Source: an uncultured Bacteroidales bacterium
Lineage (GTDB): Bacteria > Bacteroidota > Bacteroidia > Bacteroidales > Muribaculaceae
DNA length: 41,321 nucleotides
Reading direction: 5' to 3'
Assembly: GCA_902787185.1 (NCBI GenBank)
Contig: CADAFP010000044.1
Coordinates: 1-41,321, forward strand
Shown one piece after another: positions 1 through 8,103 of the stretch (its first letter is position 1; every line of letters begins with the position of its first letter). The translations under genes were made by a program, and so were the position numbers. Under the pieces are notes generated by a model. That model searched no databases. It saw nothing but the letters and a program-made list of their open reading frames with translations, and was not told the origin of the DNA.

Positions 1-1
1 C

Positions 2-439
2 ATCAACGACGTGGAGCCCCTGTGGTCGCGTATGCCCACCGACCTCAAGGACGAGGACTACCTCAAGTTCTACCACGCCATCGAGCCGATGCAGGACGAT
101 CCCCTGTTCTGGATTCACCTCAATGTGGACTATCCCTTCACCTTGACGGGTATCCTCTATTTCCCCAAAATCAAGAACAACCTGGACATTCGCAAGGACC
201 GCATCCAGCTCTACTGCAACCAGGTCTATGTCACCGATAGCGTCGAGGGCGTCGTCCCCGACTGGCTGATGTTGCTGCAAGGTGTCATCGATAGCCCCGA
301 CATCCCCTTGAACGTGTCGCGCAGCTACCTGCAGAGCGACCGTGCCGTGAAGAAGATTTCGACCTACATCACCAAGAAGGTGGCTGCCCGCCTCGAGGAG
401 ATTGCCACATCAAGATCTTTATCGAGTACGGTATGCTGA
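2..439 (+). CDS. htpG: Chaperone HtpG (Hsp90), upstream fragment, 5' partial and frameshifted
   Basis: This is the middle part of the ATP-dependent cytosolic chaperone Hsp90/HtpG. The frame is already open at base 2, so the true start and the ATPase domain lie upstream of the window. Recognisable middle-domain sequence includes LYCNQVYVTDS, PDWLMLLQGVIDSPDIPLN and VSRSYLQSDRAVKKI, all typical of bacterial HtpG. After the codons for RLEEI (near 389-403) the frame runs into a short non-homologous tail ending in a stop at 437-439, while the family's next block (IKIFIEYGMLSDEKF) resumes in another frame at about 409. About 11-14 residues normally lie between these blocks, so a small deletion that is not a multiple of three is the simplest explanation. 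Gene identity is certain; whether the break is real or an assembly error is not. Confidence 0.9.
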   Translation: MNDVEPLWSRMPTDLKDEDYLKFYHAIEPMQDDPLFWIHLNVDYPFTLTGILYFPKIKNNLDIRKDRIQLYCNQVYVTDSVEGVVPDWLMLLQGVIDSPDIPLNVSRSYLQSDRAVKKISTYITKKVAARLEEIATSRSLSSTVC

Positions 440-1350
440 GCGATGAGAAGTTCTGCGAGTCAGGTCTCAAGTTCGCCATGCTCGAGAATACTGACGGCAA
501 GTACTTCAAGATTGAGGATTACCGCAAGCTCATCGAGGGAACCCAGACCGACAAGGAGGGTAACCTGATTTGTCTGTATGCCACCGACAAGGAGGGACAG
601 TATGCCTACGTCAAGGCGGCTACCGACAAGGGCTATGATGTGCTGATGATGAACGGCGAGCTTGACGTGCCCTTCATGAGCATGCTGGAGCAGAAGCTGG
701 AGAAGGTGCGCTTTGTGCGCGTTGACAGCGATGTGCTCGAGAACCTCATCCGCAAGGAGGAAAGCCACAAGCCCCAGTTCACCATGGGGCAGCAGGAGAT
801 TGCCCAGACGCTGTTCAAGTCCCAGATTCCGCCCGTTGAGAAGGCCGAGTTTATGATTGCCTTTGCCGCCATGTCGCCCGACGACCAGCCCGTTGTCATC
901 ACCCAGGCCGAGTATATGCGCCGCATGAAGGACATGGCACGCTTCCAGCCCGGCATGAGTTTCTATGGCGAGATGCCCGACATGTACAGCATGGTGCTCA
1001 ACACCAAGCACCCGATTATCCAAAAGGTTGTCGAGCAGGCCGAGCAGTCGCTTGCCGCCGAACTCAAGCCCGTGGACGAGGAAATCACCGCCACCCAGAA
1101 TGTGGTCAACGCCATCCGCGACCTTGACAAGGACAATAAGGGCGTCCCCGAAGACAAGAAGCAGGAACTGGAAGACAACCGCAAGCACCTCGACGAGTTG
1201 CGCCAGAAGAAAGAGAATATCGTCGCTGCCTATGCCGTCGGCGAGAGCCGCGTGCACCAGCTCATCGACATCGCCCTGCTGAGCAACCGCATGCTCAAGG
1301 GCGAAGGCTTGGAACGCTTCCTGAAGCGTTCGGTGGGCTTGCTCAAGTGA
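433..1350 (+). CDS. htpG: Chaperone HtpG, C-terminal fragment after the frameshift
   Basis: This is the downstream part of HtpG: the end of the middle domain and the C-terminal dimerisation domain, about 305 residues from the first ATG in this frame. Homologous sequence actually starts slightly upstream, near 409, with IKIFIEYG, which shows that this ATG is not a native start but an internal codon of the broken gene. Family features are the motif VRVDSDVLENLI, the block EYMRRMKDM, and the ending NRMLKGEGLERFLKRS, which matches the usual Bacteroidota HtpG C-terminus before the stop at 1348-1350. A run rich in charged residues (about residues 205-265 of this fragment) probably forms the coiled C-terminal helices. 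If the break is real, two separate non-functional pieces would be made; if it is an assembly error, the gene is intact. Confidence 0.88.
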   Translation: MLSDEKFCESGLKFAMLENTDGKYFKIEDYRKLIEGTQTDKEGNLICLYATDKEGQYAYVKAATDKGYDVLMMNGELDVPFMSMLEQKLEKVRFVRVDSDVLENLIRKEESHKPQFTMGQQEIAQTLFKSQIPPVEKAEFMIAFAAMSPDDQPVVITQAEYMRRMKDMARFQPGMSFYGEMPDMYSMVLNTKHPIIQKVVEQAEQSLAAELKPVDEEITATQNVVNAIRDLDKDNKGVPEDKKQELEDNRKHLDELRQKKENIVAAYAVGESRVHQLIDIALLSNRMLKGEGLERFLKRSVGLLK

Positions 1351-1380
1351 ACCGACAGATGAAATTACACAGGCGGTTAG

Positions 1381-1411
1381 TTGGACGCTAAAGGGAAAAC
1401 CATTACCTTTG
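1381..1411 (+). promoter_or_regulatory. Bacteroidota-type promoter for the dockerin-like gene
   Basis: TTG at 1381-1383 and TACCTTTG at 1404-1411 are separated by 20 bases, fitting the -33/-7 consensus of the Bacteroidota primary sigma factor. Transcription should start near 1418, about 16 bases before the ATG at 1434. Confidence 0.6.
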
Positions 1412-1433
1412 CACAACTAACCACTTGTGTTTT

Positions 1434-2114
1434 ATGATGAATCGAAGCCTTATATCGCTGCTGTTTGCCCTTGTCGTGGCTGTTGCCGCCCACGGACAGT
1501 TACCCCAGTTCTCGTCAACGAGCTTTGAGGATTGGGTATATACCAATCCCGCTGTGGAGTTGAACCGTGACAACATCCTGAATAACAAGATTTACCTGTA
1601 CACGACCTCCGAGCGGTTGCCGCTGACGTTGATTTCGCCACTGTTCACGTGCCGTGGCGGGTATATCCTTGACATGGATGTCACGTGGGTCACCGACCAG
1701 TGGATGAGCGAGGAATTTGTCGTCCGCAAGGTGGGGCTGACGGCGACCATCCTCGATGCCCAGGGTGCCCCTGTGGACTCGGTGACGTTCACCCCGAGCA
1801 GTGTGAGCCGCACCAACCATATCAACCTCGCCATCGCTGTGCCTGACGGAATGACGCGGATGAAGCTGCGTTTCGCCTCGTGGAAAGCCGATATCAACAG
1901 CAACGGGGCCGTCCGTCAGATTGAACTTAAATCACTGCTTCGCGGCGACCTCAACCACGACGGCATGGTTAGCATCTCGGACATCAACGCGATGATAGAC
2001 ATTATCTTGTCGGATGGCGTTTTTGACGGTCCGCTGATTCTTGCCGACCTCAACGACGACCATTCGGTGACCATTGCCGACATCAACCGCCTGATTGACC
2101 TCATTTTGCGTTAA
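1434..2114 (+). CDS. Secreted protein with C-terminal dockerin-like repeats
   Basis: This is a protein of about 226 residues of unknown function. A signal peptide is clear (MMNRSLISLLFALVVAVAAH, cleavage near AHG-Q). The middle 140 residues look like a beta-rich extracellular domain with no family I recognise. The last 56 residues hold two calcium-binding dockerin-like repeats, DLNHDGMVSISDINAMID and DLNDDHSVTIADINRLID, each with the Asp/Asn-rich loop followed by a helix. In gut Bacteroidales such tails occur on many exported proteins; their partner is usually unknown and need not be a cellulosomal cohesin. An upstream TTG in the same frame exists at 1425, but ATG at 1434 or 1437 fits the promoter and the signal peptide better. 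It is a single-gene unit between htpG and the porin gene. Confidence 0.75.
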   Translation: MMNRSLISLLFALVVAVAAHGQLPQFSSTSFEDWVYTNPAVELNRDNILNNKIYLYTTSERLPLTLISPLFTCRGGYILDMDVTWVTDQWMSEEFVVRKVGLTATILDAQGAPVDSVTFTPSSVSRTNHINLAIAVPDGMTRMKLRFASWKADINSNGAVRQIELKSLLRGDLNHDGMVSISDINAMIDIILSDGVFDGPLILADLNDDHSVTIADINRLIDLILR

Positions 2115-2169
2115 AAATAGGGCGAAAAAGCATCAAAAGTGCTATTTTGGTGAAAAAAGTCCTTTAGAA

Positions 2170-2201
2170 TTTGCATAAATCAATAATAAGGTCTATTTTT
2201 G
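2170..2201 (+). promoter_or_regulatory. Distal promoter upstream of the ompA-like gene
   Basis: TTTG at 2170-2173, then 20 bases, then TATTTTTG at 2194-2201 match the Bacteroidota consensus. Predicted transcription start is near 2208, which would give a leader of about 190 bases before the porin ATG at 2398, or a short RNA ending at the hairpin at 2261-2295. The region is very AT-rich, so a chance match is possible. Confidence 0.4.
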
Positions 2202-2260
2202 CTTGAAGTTTTGTCGAAAGTTCAATTTTTGGCTGTTTTTTATCGTGAAAAACGCTAAAA

Positions 2261-2295
2261 ACGCCTCTAAAATGGTCTATTTTGCGTGTTTTTTT
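2261..2295 (+). terminator. Possible intrinsic terminator or attenuator in the ompA leader
   Basis: The arms ACGC...AAAAT (2261-2273) and ATTTTGCGT (2279-2287) pair around the loop GGTCT, with an unpaired CTCT on the 5' side, and are followed by a run of seven T (2289-2295). The stem is weak, so this is a candidate only. Confidence 0.3.
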
Positions 2296-2312
2296 CTAAA
2301 TGAACGTTAAAT

Positions 2313-2344
2313 TTTGGCCGTATTAGAAAATTGTATTACTTTTG
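2313..2344 (+). promoter_or_regulatory. Proximal promoter of the ompA-like porin gene
   Basis: TTTG at 2313-2316 and TACTTTTG at 2337-2344 are separated by 20 bases, an excellent match to the Bacteroidota promoter. Start of transcription is expected near 2351, giving a leader of about 47 bases. Confidence 0.7.
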
Positions 2345-2397
2345 CCGAAAATTATGTAATAACAAATTATAATAGTGTTTAATAAAATTTTATTAAA

Positions 2398-3663
2398 ATG
2401 AAAAAGATTATCTTGATTTTAGCCCTGTTTATGGGCGTATTCGCTGCACAGGCTCAGTCTCTGCAGGAGAACAAGTTCTTTGACAACTGGTCGGTAACCT
2501 TGAAGGGTGGCGCTATCATGCCCTTCCAGGGTTATGCCTTCTGGCCCAGCGCTCGTGGCATCTTTGGTCTCGAGCTGCGCAAGCAGATCACTCCGGTTAT
2601 CGGTTTCGGTATCGAGGGTGAGGCTACCATCAACACCACCAGCTGGGAGAAGACTCCTAACTACTGGGGTCCCAAGAGCCCGAACATCATCGACCACACT
2701 CTGGCCGGTATGTTTGGAACCGTAAACCTGGCTAACCTGTTCATGGGTTACAAGGGTGTTCCCCGCGTATTTGAGGTAGAAGGTGTTATCGGTGCTGGTT
2801 GGCTGCACGCCTTCCATCGCGCTGAGGCCGCTGGCATGTACGGTAACGACTATGACAGCTGGTATGTAAAGGCTGGTGCCAACCTGAACTTCAACTTTGG
2901 TGAGAGCCGTGCTTGGACCTTCAGCCTGAAGCCCAGCGTTGTTTGGGACATGAACGGCGACGTTATGGAGGTCTTCCGCAACAACGACCGCTTCAAACAC
3001 GAGTGGATTGTTGACCAGAAGCACGAGACCCACAATGGCAAGAGCCAGATGAACGCTAACCACGCTGCTGTAGAGCTTGAGGCTGGTATCACCTACCACT
3101 TCAAGGGTAGCAACGGCGAGCGTTACATCACCCTGTGCCCCTACAAGTACAGCCAGAACGACATCGATGCTCTCAACAACGAGATCAACGGTATGCGCAA
3201 TCAGCTGAACGGCCTGAAGGGTGACCTCGATGCCGCTAACGCACGCAACGCACAGCTCCAGCGCGATCTGGACGCTGCTCGCAAGGCTCCCAAGCCCGAG
3301 ACTATCGACAAGACCAAGTACATCGACCGCGAGAGCGCTATGATGAATGTTCTCGTTCACTTCAAGGTGAACAAGACCAACATCACCCCCGACCAGCAGG
3401 CAAATGTTGAGCGCGTGGCTATGTACCTGAAGAACAACCCCACTGCCACTGTTGACATCAAGGGTTATGCTTCAGTTGAGGGTCCCGCTGACAACAACGT
3501 ACGTCTGGCCAATGGCCGCGCCGAGGCTGTTAAGAACATGCTGATCAACAAGTACAAGATCGCTGCTGACCGCATCACCGCTCAGGGTTGTGGCGCAACC
3601 GACATGTTCCAGGAGCTGAGCTGGAACCGCGTATCGATCTGCGAGCTCATCATCAAGAAGTAA
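2398..3663 (+). CDS. OmpA-family outer-membrane porin
   Basis: This 421-residue outer-membrane protein links the outer membrane to peptidoglycan. A signal peptide (residues 1-19, MKKIILILALFMGVFAAQA) is followed by a beta-barrel of about 230 residues, then a heptad-rich segment at about residues 250-300 (NEINGMRNQLNGLKGDLDAA) and the C-terminal OmpA domain at about 318-421. In that domain the motif VDIKGYASVEGPADNN is followed by LANGRAEAVKNML, the usual peptidoglycan-binding core. The gene has its own strong promoter, an AT-rich leader with no Shine-Dalgarno site (normal in this phylum) and a terminator hairpin behind it, so it appears monocistronic. Codon choice resembles that of an abundantly expressed protein. 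Identity as an OmpA-family porin is secure; which OmpA paralogue it is cannot be said. Confidence 0.92.
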   Translation: MKKIILILALFMGVFAAQAQSLQENKFFDNWSVTLKGGAIMPFQGYAFWPSARGIFGLELRKQITPVIGFGIEGEATINTTSWEKTPNYWGPKSPNIIDHTLAGMFGTVNLANLFMGYKGVPRVFEVEGVIGAGWLHAFHRAEAAGMYGNDYDSWYVKAGANLNFNFGESRAWTFSLKPSVVWDMNGDVMEVFRNNDRFKHEWIVDQKHETHNGKSQMNANHAAVELEAGITYHFKGSNGERYITLCPYKYSQNDIDALNNEINGMRNQLNGLKGDLDAANARNAQLQRDLDAARKAPKPETIDKTKYIDRESAMMNVLVHFKVNKTNITPDQQANVERVAMYLKNNPTATVDIKGYASVEGPADNNVRLANGRAEAVKNMLINKYKIAADRITAQGCGATDMFQELSWNRVSICELIIKK

Positions 3664-3691
3664 TTCTCGCGTTTCGTTACAAGGAAACAAG

Positions 3692-3750
3692 GTGTTCAGT
3701 TAATTGAACACTGAACGACTCCCCGTTGACACACCGTTGACGGGGAGTCT
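3692..3750 (+). terminator. Tandem hairpins after the porin gene
   Basis: Two inverted repeats follow the stop codon. GTGTTCA (3692-3698) pairs with TGAACAC (3705-3711), and GACTCCCCGT (3717-3726) pairs with ACGGGGAGTC (3740-3749) around a 13-base loop. The second is a strong GC-rich 10-bp stem, followed only by a short T-rich stretch. Confidence 0.6.
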
Positions 3751-3869
3751 TGTATTGTGGTGGGTGCAATCGGCGGGAAATGCAATTTCTTTATCGATAC
3801 TCGCCATAATTCAGATATTATATCTATATTTGCCAAAGATTAAATAATGAATGTAAAAACGAGAATATT

Positions 3870-4712
3870 ATGAAGAAGAGGATTTGTTTATTCGGTGTGG
3901 CTATGATGTTGGCTGCCTTCACCATGCTGGCGGGTGATAATAACGTATTTCGTCATTATGGCCTTTCGGTAGGTGTCGGCACGACTGGCGTGACAGCCGA
4001 TTTGGGAACGATGGTAACCGATCATCTGGGCCTGCGCGGTGGTGTGGACTACATGCCCAAGCTCAGTTATAGCGTGTGGCTTGATATGGATTTCATCAAT
4101 CAGAAGTTCGACAACATGGCCGATGAGCATGGTGTGCCCCAGTACCTTCGTGATCAGTTCGGCTTGCCCGAGAAGGTTCAGGTCGAGGGCAAGTATGACA
4201 ACTTTACCGGTCATGCCCTGCTGGATATCCATCCCATCAAGAGCAGCGGTTTCCGCATCACCCTGGGCGCCTATTTCGGCAAGGGTGGCGACAGCAAGCT
4301 CATCACGGCCTACAACAAGCAGGATGGCTTCTTGAAGAATGTTGCCGACTTCAATAACCGTCGTGGAATCTTTGGCCTTGTTCCCGAATCATACGGACAG
4401 ATGGCCGCTAAGTTGGGAGAGTATAACTTGATGCCCGATGACCAGGGAAATGCCAATGGCTACATCAAGGTGAACAACGTGCGCCCCTATGCCGGCATCG
4501 GCTTTGGCCGTGCCGTTCCCAAGTCGCGCATCGGCTTCCAGTTTGACCTGGGTGTTCAGTTCTGGGGTCATCCTAAGGTGTATAATGGCGTCAATGGGCA
4601 GCAACTCACCTCAGAAGGCGCCAAGGGCGAGGATGGCGGTGTGCTGAAGGTCATCAGCAATGTCAGCATCTTCCCCGTCTTGTCGTTCCGCTTGACCGGA
4701 CGTATTTTCTAA
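3870..4712 (+). CDS. Probable outer-membrane beta-barrel protein
   Basis: This exported protein of 280 residues has a signal peptide (about residues 1-21, ending near MLAG). The rest alternates short hydrophobic beta segments with polar turns (for example YGLSVGVGTTGVTADLG, FRITLGAYFGKGGD and PYAGIGFGRAVP), and the chain ends in an aromatic residue (LTGRIF), as outer-membrane barrels do. I do not recognise a specific family; an OmpW- or porin-like small barrel of unknown function is the best description. A TATATTTG at 3825-3832 could be its -7 element, though no good -33 element is seen 19-21 bases upstream. It ends 18 bases before the convergent lipoprotein gene. Confidence 0.7.
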   Translation: MKKRICLFGVAMMLAAFTMLAGDNNVFRHYGLSVGVGTTGVTADLGTMVTDHLGLRGGVDYMPKLSYSVWLDMDFINQKFDNMADEHGVPQYLRDQFGLPEKVQVEGKYDNFTGHALLDIHPIKSSGFRITLGAYFGKGGDSKLITAYNKQDGFLKNVADFNNRRGIFGLVPESYGQMAAKLGEYNLMPDDQGNANGYIKVNNVRPYAGIGFGRAVPKSRIGFQFDLGVQFWGHPKVYNGVNGQQLTSEGAKGEDGGVLKVISNVSIFPVLSFRLTGRIF

Positions 4713-4730
4713 AAAATAATAAAGAGGAAA

Positions 4731-5348
4731 CTACTTAAGCAGTTTCAAGTGCTCGTCGTCGAGCAGGTTCCCATACCGCTCGCTGACGATGCGTCCCACA
4801 GCATCACCGCGATTGATACAATCGACGGTGATGCGTTGTAATGAGTCGTTGAGCAGGCTGTCCAGGGCGACGAGACGCCTCTCGTCTTCCCGCTTGAGCG
4901 ATTTGTCGGCAGCCATCTTGAGGTATTCTTGCCAGGTGCCTACGCGGGCGTCCATAATGGCTTTGCGCTGGTTGATGTAGTGCAGATAGTTGCTATTGCC
5001 CTTGCTGCCGGTAATGGTCCATGAGCCCGCCTCGATGGTGATGGAGGTGTGGCCGCCCTCGAGCACGAAGTAGAAGGGCTTGGTCGAGTCGTTGTCCCAA
5101 CGGATAATTCCCACTTTGGCCCTGTCGGTCTGCCCCTTGAAGGTGCAGGTGCCATCCTGGATGCGTGTCGTGCCGCACCGCCTCAGCTGGTTATAGGTGT
5201 CTTCCAGCACCAGCAGCGTGGCACTGTCGTGTTGCTGGTGGCCATGCAGCGTGCAGGTCACCGTGTAGTCGGCCAGTTGTGAACTGTTGTCACATCCCAT
5301 CAGGCCGATGGCCAAGAGGGCCATAAAAGTCAAAATCAGCTTTTTCAT
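4731..5348 (-). CDS. Lipoprotein with DUF4369-like domain
   Basis: This is a protein of 205 residues. The reading frame stays open upstream to 5519, but the start at 5348 gives a proper lipoprotein signal, MKKLILTFMALLAIGLMGC, with the lipidated Cys19; the upstream extension would run through the divergent promoter region. Residues 27-130 (YTVTCTLHG, LLVLEDTYNQLRR, FYFVLEGGHTSITIE) resemble the DUF4369 beta-sandwich, which in Bacteroidota is often fused to thioredoxin-like thiol-disulfide oxidoreductases. Here only a helical tail of about 70 residues follows and there is no CxxC motif. The function is therefore unknown; an envelope role is likely. It is transcribed divergently from the S9 peptidase gene. 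Confidence 0.72.
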   Translation of the reverse strand: MKKLILTFMALLAIGLMGCDNSSQLADYTVTCTLHGHQQHDSATLLVLEDTYNQLRRCGTTRIQDGTCTFKGQTDRAKVGIIRWDNDSTKPFYFVLEGGHTSITIEAGSWTITGSKGNSNYLHYINQRKAIMDARVGTWQEYLKMAADKSLKREDERRLVALDSLLNDSLQRITVDCINRGDAVGRIVSERYGNLLDDEHLKLLK

Positions 5349-5361
5349 CGTGGCAAAATTA

Positions 5362-5391
5362 CAAAAATACTTTGTTTCATCACCCGTGCAA
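5362..5391 (-). promoter_or_regulatory. Possible promoter of the DUF4369-like lipoprotein gene
   Basis: On the minus strand TTG (5389-5391), 19 bases and TATTTTTG (5362-5369) fit the consensus. The implied leader is only about 8 bases, which makes this a moderate call. Confidence 0.4.
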
Positions 5392-5447
5392 CAGGTGGTG
5401 TGAGGGGCTTTTTTTGCGAGAGTCATGGTTTTCTCAGTAGAAAAGCA

Positions 5448-5455
5448 TATCTTTG
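5448..5455 (+). promoter_or_regulatory. -7 element of the S9 peptidase gene
   Basis: TATCTTTG lies about 36 bases before the ATG at 5491. A clear TTG at -33 is not visible, so only the -7 element is called. Confidence 0.4.
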
Positions 5456-5490
5456 CGACTAAAATCAACAAACCATAACATGAACATATA

Positions 5491-7671
5491 ATGATGAGAA
5501 AGACAAGACGACAAGCCATGCTGATGCTGCTGGCATTGCTGGCGCTGCCCCTGGTGGCTCAGCAACAGTTCACCCTCGAGGACCTGAACTTTGGTGGTAA
5601 GAATTACCGCAACATGATTCCCCAGAGCCGCAACTTGAGATGGTGGGGTGACCAACTGGTAAGACTTGCCGACGACACCTGCTGGACCGTGGATGCCGTC
5701 AAGGGCAAGGAAAAGGTGCTCTTCACACGCGAGAAACTCAATAAACGTGCGGGACTCACTGCCGACACGCTGCAAGTGGCACGCTTGAGCGGCATTTCGT
5801 TCCCCTATGCCGACCAGCCGCTGGTCATGGCCACGAACCGCAACGAGCGCCTGCTCATCAACTTCAAGACGGGCAAGGTGGCATGGCGGCAACCCCTTAC
5901 CAAAGGGGCTCAGGCCACCGAGTGGAACAAGCAGAGCCATGCCATGGCCTATGTCAAGGACGATAACCTGTATGTCACCGACGGTGACGGCAACACCCGC
6001 CAAGTGACAGATGACGGCTCCCGCGACCTGGTCTATGGGCAGAGTGTGCACCGCAATGAGTTCGGTATCGACGGTGGCCTGTTCTGGAATCCGCAGGGCA
6101 CGCGCCTGGCATTCTATCGCATGGACCAGAGCATGGTGACCGACTACCCCCTGATTACCGTCCCCGAGATTGACGACAGCACCCAAGTCATCGCAACTCC
6201 CGCCCCCGAGAAATACCCGATGGCAGGGCAGACGTCTCACCTGGTGACCGTCGGCGTGCTTGACGTGGCAACGGGCGACACCGTCTATCTGAAGGCAGGT
6301 GACCCCACCGACCGCTATTTCTCCAATATCTCGTGGAATCCCGACGGCAACCTCATCTATGTGATGGAGGAGAACCGCGACCAGAATGACATGAGCCTGA
6401 TGGCCTATGACGCCGCCACTGGTCGCAGCCTGGGTTCGATTTACCATGAGACGCATCCCAAGTATGTTGAGCCGCAGCACCCCATCACCTTCCTGCCGTG
6501 GGACAAGGAGAAATTCCTCCTGTGGAGCGAGAAAGACGGTTACAACCACCTCTACCTGTATGACACCAGCGGCCGACTGCTCAAGCAGCTCACCAGCGGC
6601 AAGTGGGTGGTGATGGATCTGCTGGGATTTGACACCGAGCGCCAAGCCGTCATCATCAGCGCTAATGCCGACAATCCCATCCAGCAGAACCTGTACCGCG
6701 TGGATGTCGCCAGTGGTGCGATGACGCGCATCGATGAGGGTGGCCACGGTTGGCACACCGGCATCCTCAGCAGCAGCGGCAGCCGTCTCATCGACAGTTA
6801 TCAGGAGCCTGAGGTGCCCCGCAACATCGCCATCGTTGACACTCGCACGGGTAGCGCCAGCCGCTACTTCACCGCCCCTGACCCCTGGCAGGGTTATACC
6901 TTGCCCGAATACCGCTGCGGCAGCATCAAGGCAGCTGACGATAGCACTGACCTTTACTACCGCATGGTACTGCCCACCGACTTTGACCCCAGCAAGAAGT
7001 ATCCCACTGTGGTCTATGTCTATGGCGGTCCCCATGCCCACAATGTGGATGCCCGTTGGCACTGGGGCAGCCGCAGTTGGGAAACCTATATGGCGCAACG
7101 CGGTTATGTGCTTTTCATCCTTGACAACCGTGGCAGTGAGAACCGTGGCCGTGACTTTGAGCAGGCCACCTTCCGCCACTTGGGCCAGGTCGAGATGCAG
7201 GACCAGATGCGCGGCGTGGAGTTCCTGCGCACCCTCAATTATGTGGATACCGCGCGCTTGGGCGTTCACGGCTGGAGCTTTGGCGGTTTCATGACCATCA
7301 GCCTGATGACCAACTATCCCGACGTGTTTAAGGTGGGTGTTGCCGGTGGTCCCGTGATAGACTGGAAGTGGTATGAGGTGATGTATGGCGAGCGCTATAT
7401 GGATACCCCGCAGACCAATCCCGAGGGCTACAGTGAGACCAGCCTGATCAATAAGGCCGCCAACCTGAAAGGCCGTCTGCAGATCATCATCGGCCTGAAC
7501 GACCCCACCGTCGTTCCGCAGCATGCTTACAGCTTCCTGAAGGCGTGCATCGCCGCTGGCACGCAGCCCGACTTCTACGTTTATCCCGGCCAGGGCCACA
7601 ACATGATGGGTCACCAGAGTGTGCACCTGCACGAACGCATCACGCGCTACTTTGACGACTACCTGAAGTAA
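5491..7671 (+). CDS. Dipeptidyl-peptidase IV-like serine peptidase (family S9B)
   Basis: This exported prolyl-oligopeptidase-family enzyme has 726 residues and removes N-terminal dipeptides, typically X-Pro or X-Ala, from peptides in the periplasm. Signal peptide: about residues 1-24. Residues 50-470 form the eight-bladed propeller typical of DPP IV (pieces such as GLFWNPQGTRLAFYRMD and FSNISWNPDGNLIYVMEE). The C-terminal alpha/beta-hydrolase domain carries the full catalytic triad: Ser596 in HGWSFGGF, Asp671 in GLNDPTVVP and His703 in GQGHNMMG. Length and order agree with bacterial DPP IV. It stands alone, with a shared convergent terminator downstream. Exact cleavage preference cannot be read from the sequence. 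Confidence 0.93.
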   Translation: MMRKTRRQAMLMLLALLALPLVAQQQFTLEDLNFGGKNYRNMIPQSRNLRWWGDQLVRLADDTCWTVDAVKGKEKVLFTREKLNKRAGLTADTLQVARLSGISFPYADQPLVMATNRNERLLINFKTGKVAWRQPLTKGAQATEWNKQSHAMAYVKDDNLYVTDGDGNTRQVTDDGSRDLVYGQSVHRNEFGIDGGLFWNPQGTRLAFYRMDQSMVTDYPLITVPEIDDSTQVIATPAPEKYPMAGQTSHLVTVGVLDVATGDTVYLKAGDPTDRYFSNISWNPDGNLIYVMEENRDQNDMSLMAYDAATGRSLGSIYHETHPKYVEPQHPITFLPWDKEKFLLWSEKDGYNHLYLYDTSGRLLKQLTSGKWVVMDLLGFDTERQAVIISANADNPIQQNLYRVDVASGAMTRIDEGGHGWHTGILSSSGSRLIDSYQEPEVPRNIAIVDTRTGSASRYFTAPDPWQGYTLPEYRCGSIKAADDSTDLYYRMVLPTDFDPSKKYPTVVYVYGGPHAHNVDARWHWGSRSWETYMAQRGYVLFILDNRGSENRGRDFEQATFRHLGQVEMQDQMRGVEFLRTLNYVDTARLGVHGWSFGGFMTISLMTNYPDVFKVGVAGGPVIDWKWYEVMYGERYMDTPQTNPEGYSETSLINKAANLKGRLQIIIGLNDPTVVPQHAYSFLKACIAAGTQPDFYVYPGQGHNMMGHQSVHLHERITRYFDDYLK

Positions 7672-7692
7672 AGTCAGGTTCTTGAATACAAG

Positions 7693-7738
7693 AAAGACAA
7701 TTCTGTTTTCAATTGATGAAAAACAATGAATTGTCTTT
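7693..7738. terminator. Bidirectional terminator between S9 peptidase and RyR genes
   Basis: AAAGACAATTC (7693-7703) pairs with GAATTGTCTTT (7728-7738); the intervening 24 bases can extend the stem (TGTTTT with AAAACA). T-runs follow on the plus strand and A-rich sequence precedes it, so it can serve both convergent units. GTCTTTCTTGTCG is then repeated at about 7742 and 7786. Confidence 0.65.
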
Positions 7739-7806
7739 TTTGTCTTTCTTGTCGTCTAAATGATCCGATGTATCCCTTGCCAGAGTCTTTCTTGTCGGTT
7801 AAGATT

Positions 7807-8103
7807 CTACTTGGTGATGTTGAAGCCCTCCTTGACGATGAATTTTAAGGCACTCAAGGCGGTGTCGCGGTCATACTGCTTTTCTTGCTCAGTCAAGTCC
7901 TCATAGGGGATGAGGCTGGGATGCGTCTTGAGGTCGTCGTTGCGTTTCTCGCCGTAGGTCCATCCCTGACTCATGCGCGACTGTGCCCAAACCTCATGGA
8001 TATTGTGGGCCAGGTGCTCGGTGAGCGCTTCCAGCTCCTCGGGCAACTTGACGTCGCTCAAGTCAATGGGGTGGGGGTTGTATCCTTGTTTTTTCATACC
8101 CAT
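7807..8103 (-). CDS. Small RyR-domain protein
   Basis: This 98-residue protein consists almost entirely of one RyR domain, the module repeated in animal ryanodine receptors and also found singly in bacteria. The diagnostic pattern is present: LAHNIHEVWAQSRMSQGW, then TYGEKRNDD, HPSLIPYEDL and EKQYDRDTALSALKFI. There is no signal peptide or membrane segment, so it should be cytosolic. Its ATG overlaps the stop of the TIR gene by one base (TAATG on the minus strand), so the two are probably translationally coupled and expressed together. It is the last gene of the seven-gene unit. The ligand of bacterial RyR domains is unknown to me; because TIR enzymes make ADP-ribose derivatives, a nucleotide-sensor role is an attractive but untested idea. 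Confidence 0.85.
   Translation of the reverse strand: MGMKKQGYNPHPIDLSDVKLPEELEALTEHLAHNIHEVWAQSRMSQGWTYGEKRNDDLKTHPSLIPYEDLTEQEKQYDRDTALSALKFIVKEGFNITK

Noticed and set aside
5434-7632. A 732-codon minus-strand open frame opposite the S9 peptidase gene
   Set aside because: It is exactly antisense to a gene with a full catalytic triad; its composition (Val, His, Ala rich, no domains) is typical of antisense frames in GC-rich Bacteroidales genes.
7742-7798. Direct repeats GTCTTTCTTGTCG at about 7742 and 7786
   Set aside because: Only two copies with no similar spacing elsewhere; not a CRISPR or attachment site. Probably duplication near the terminator.
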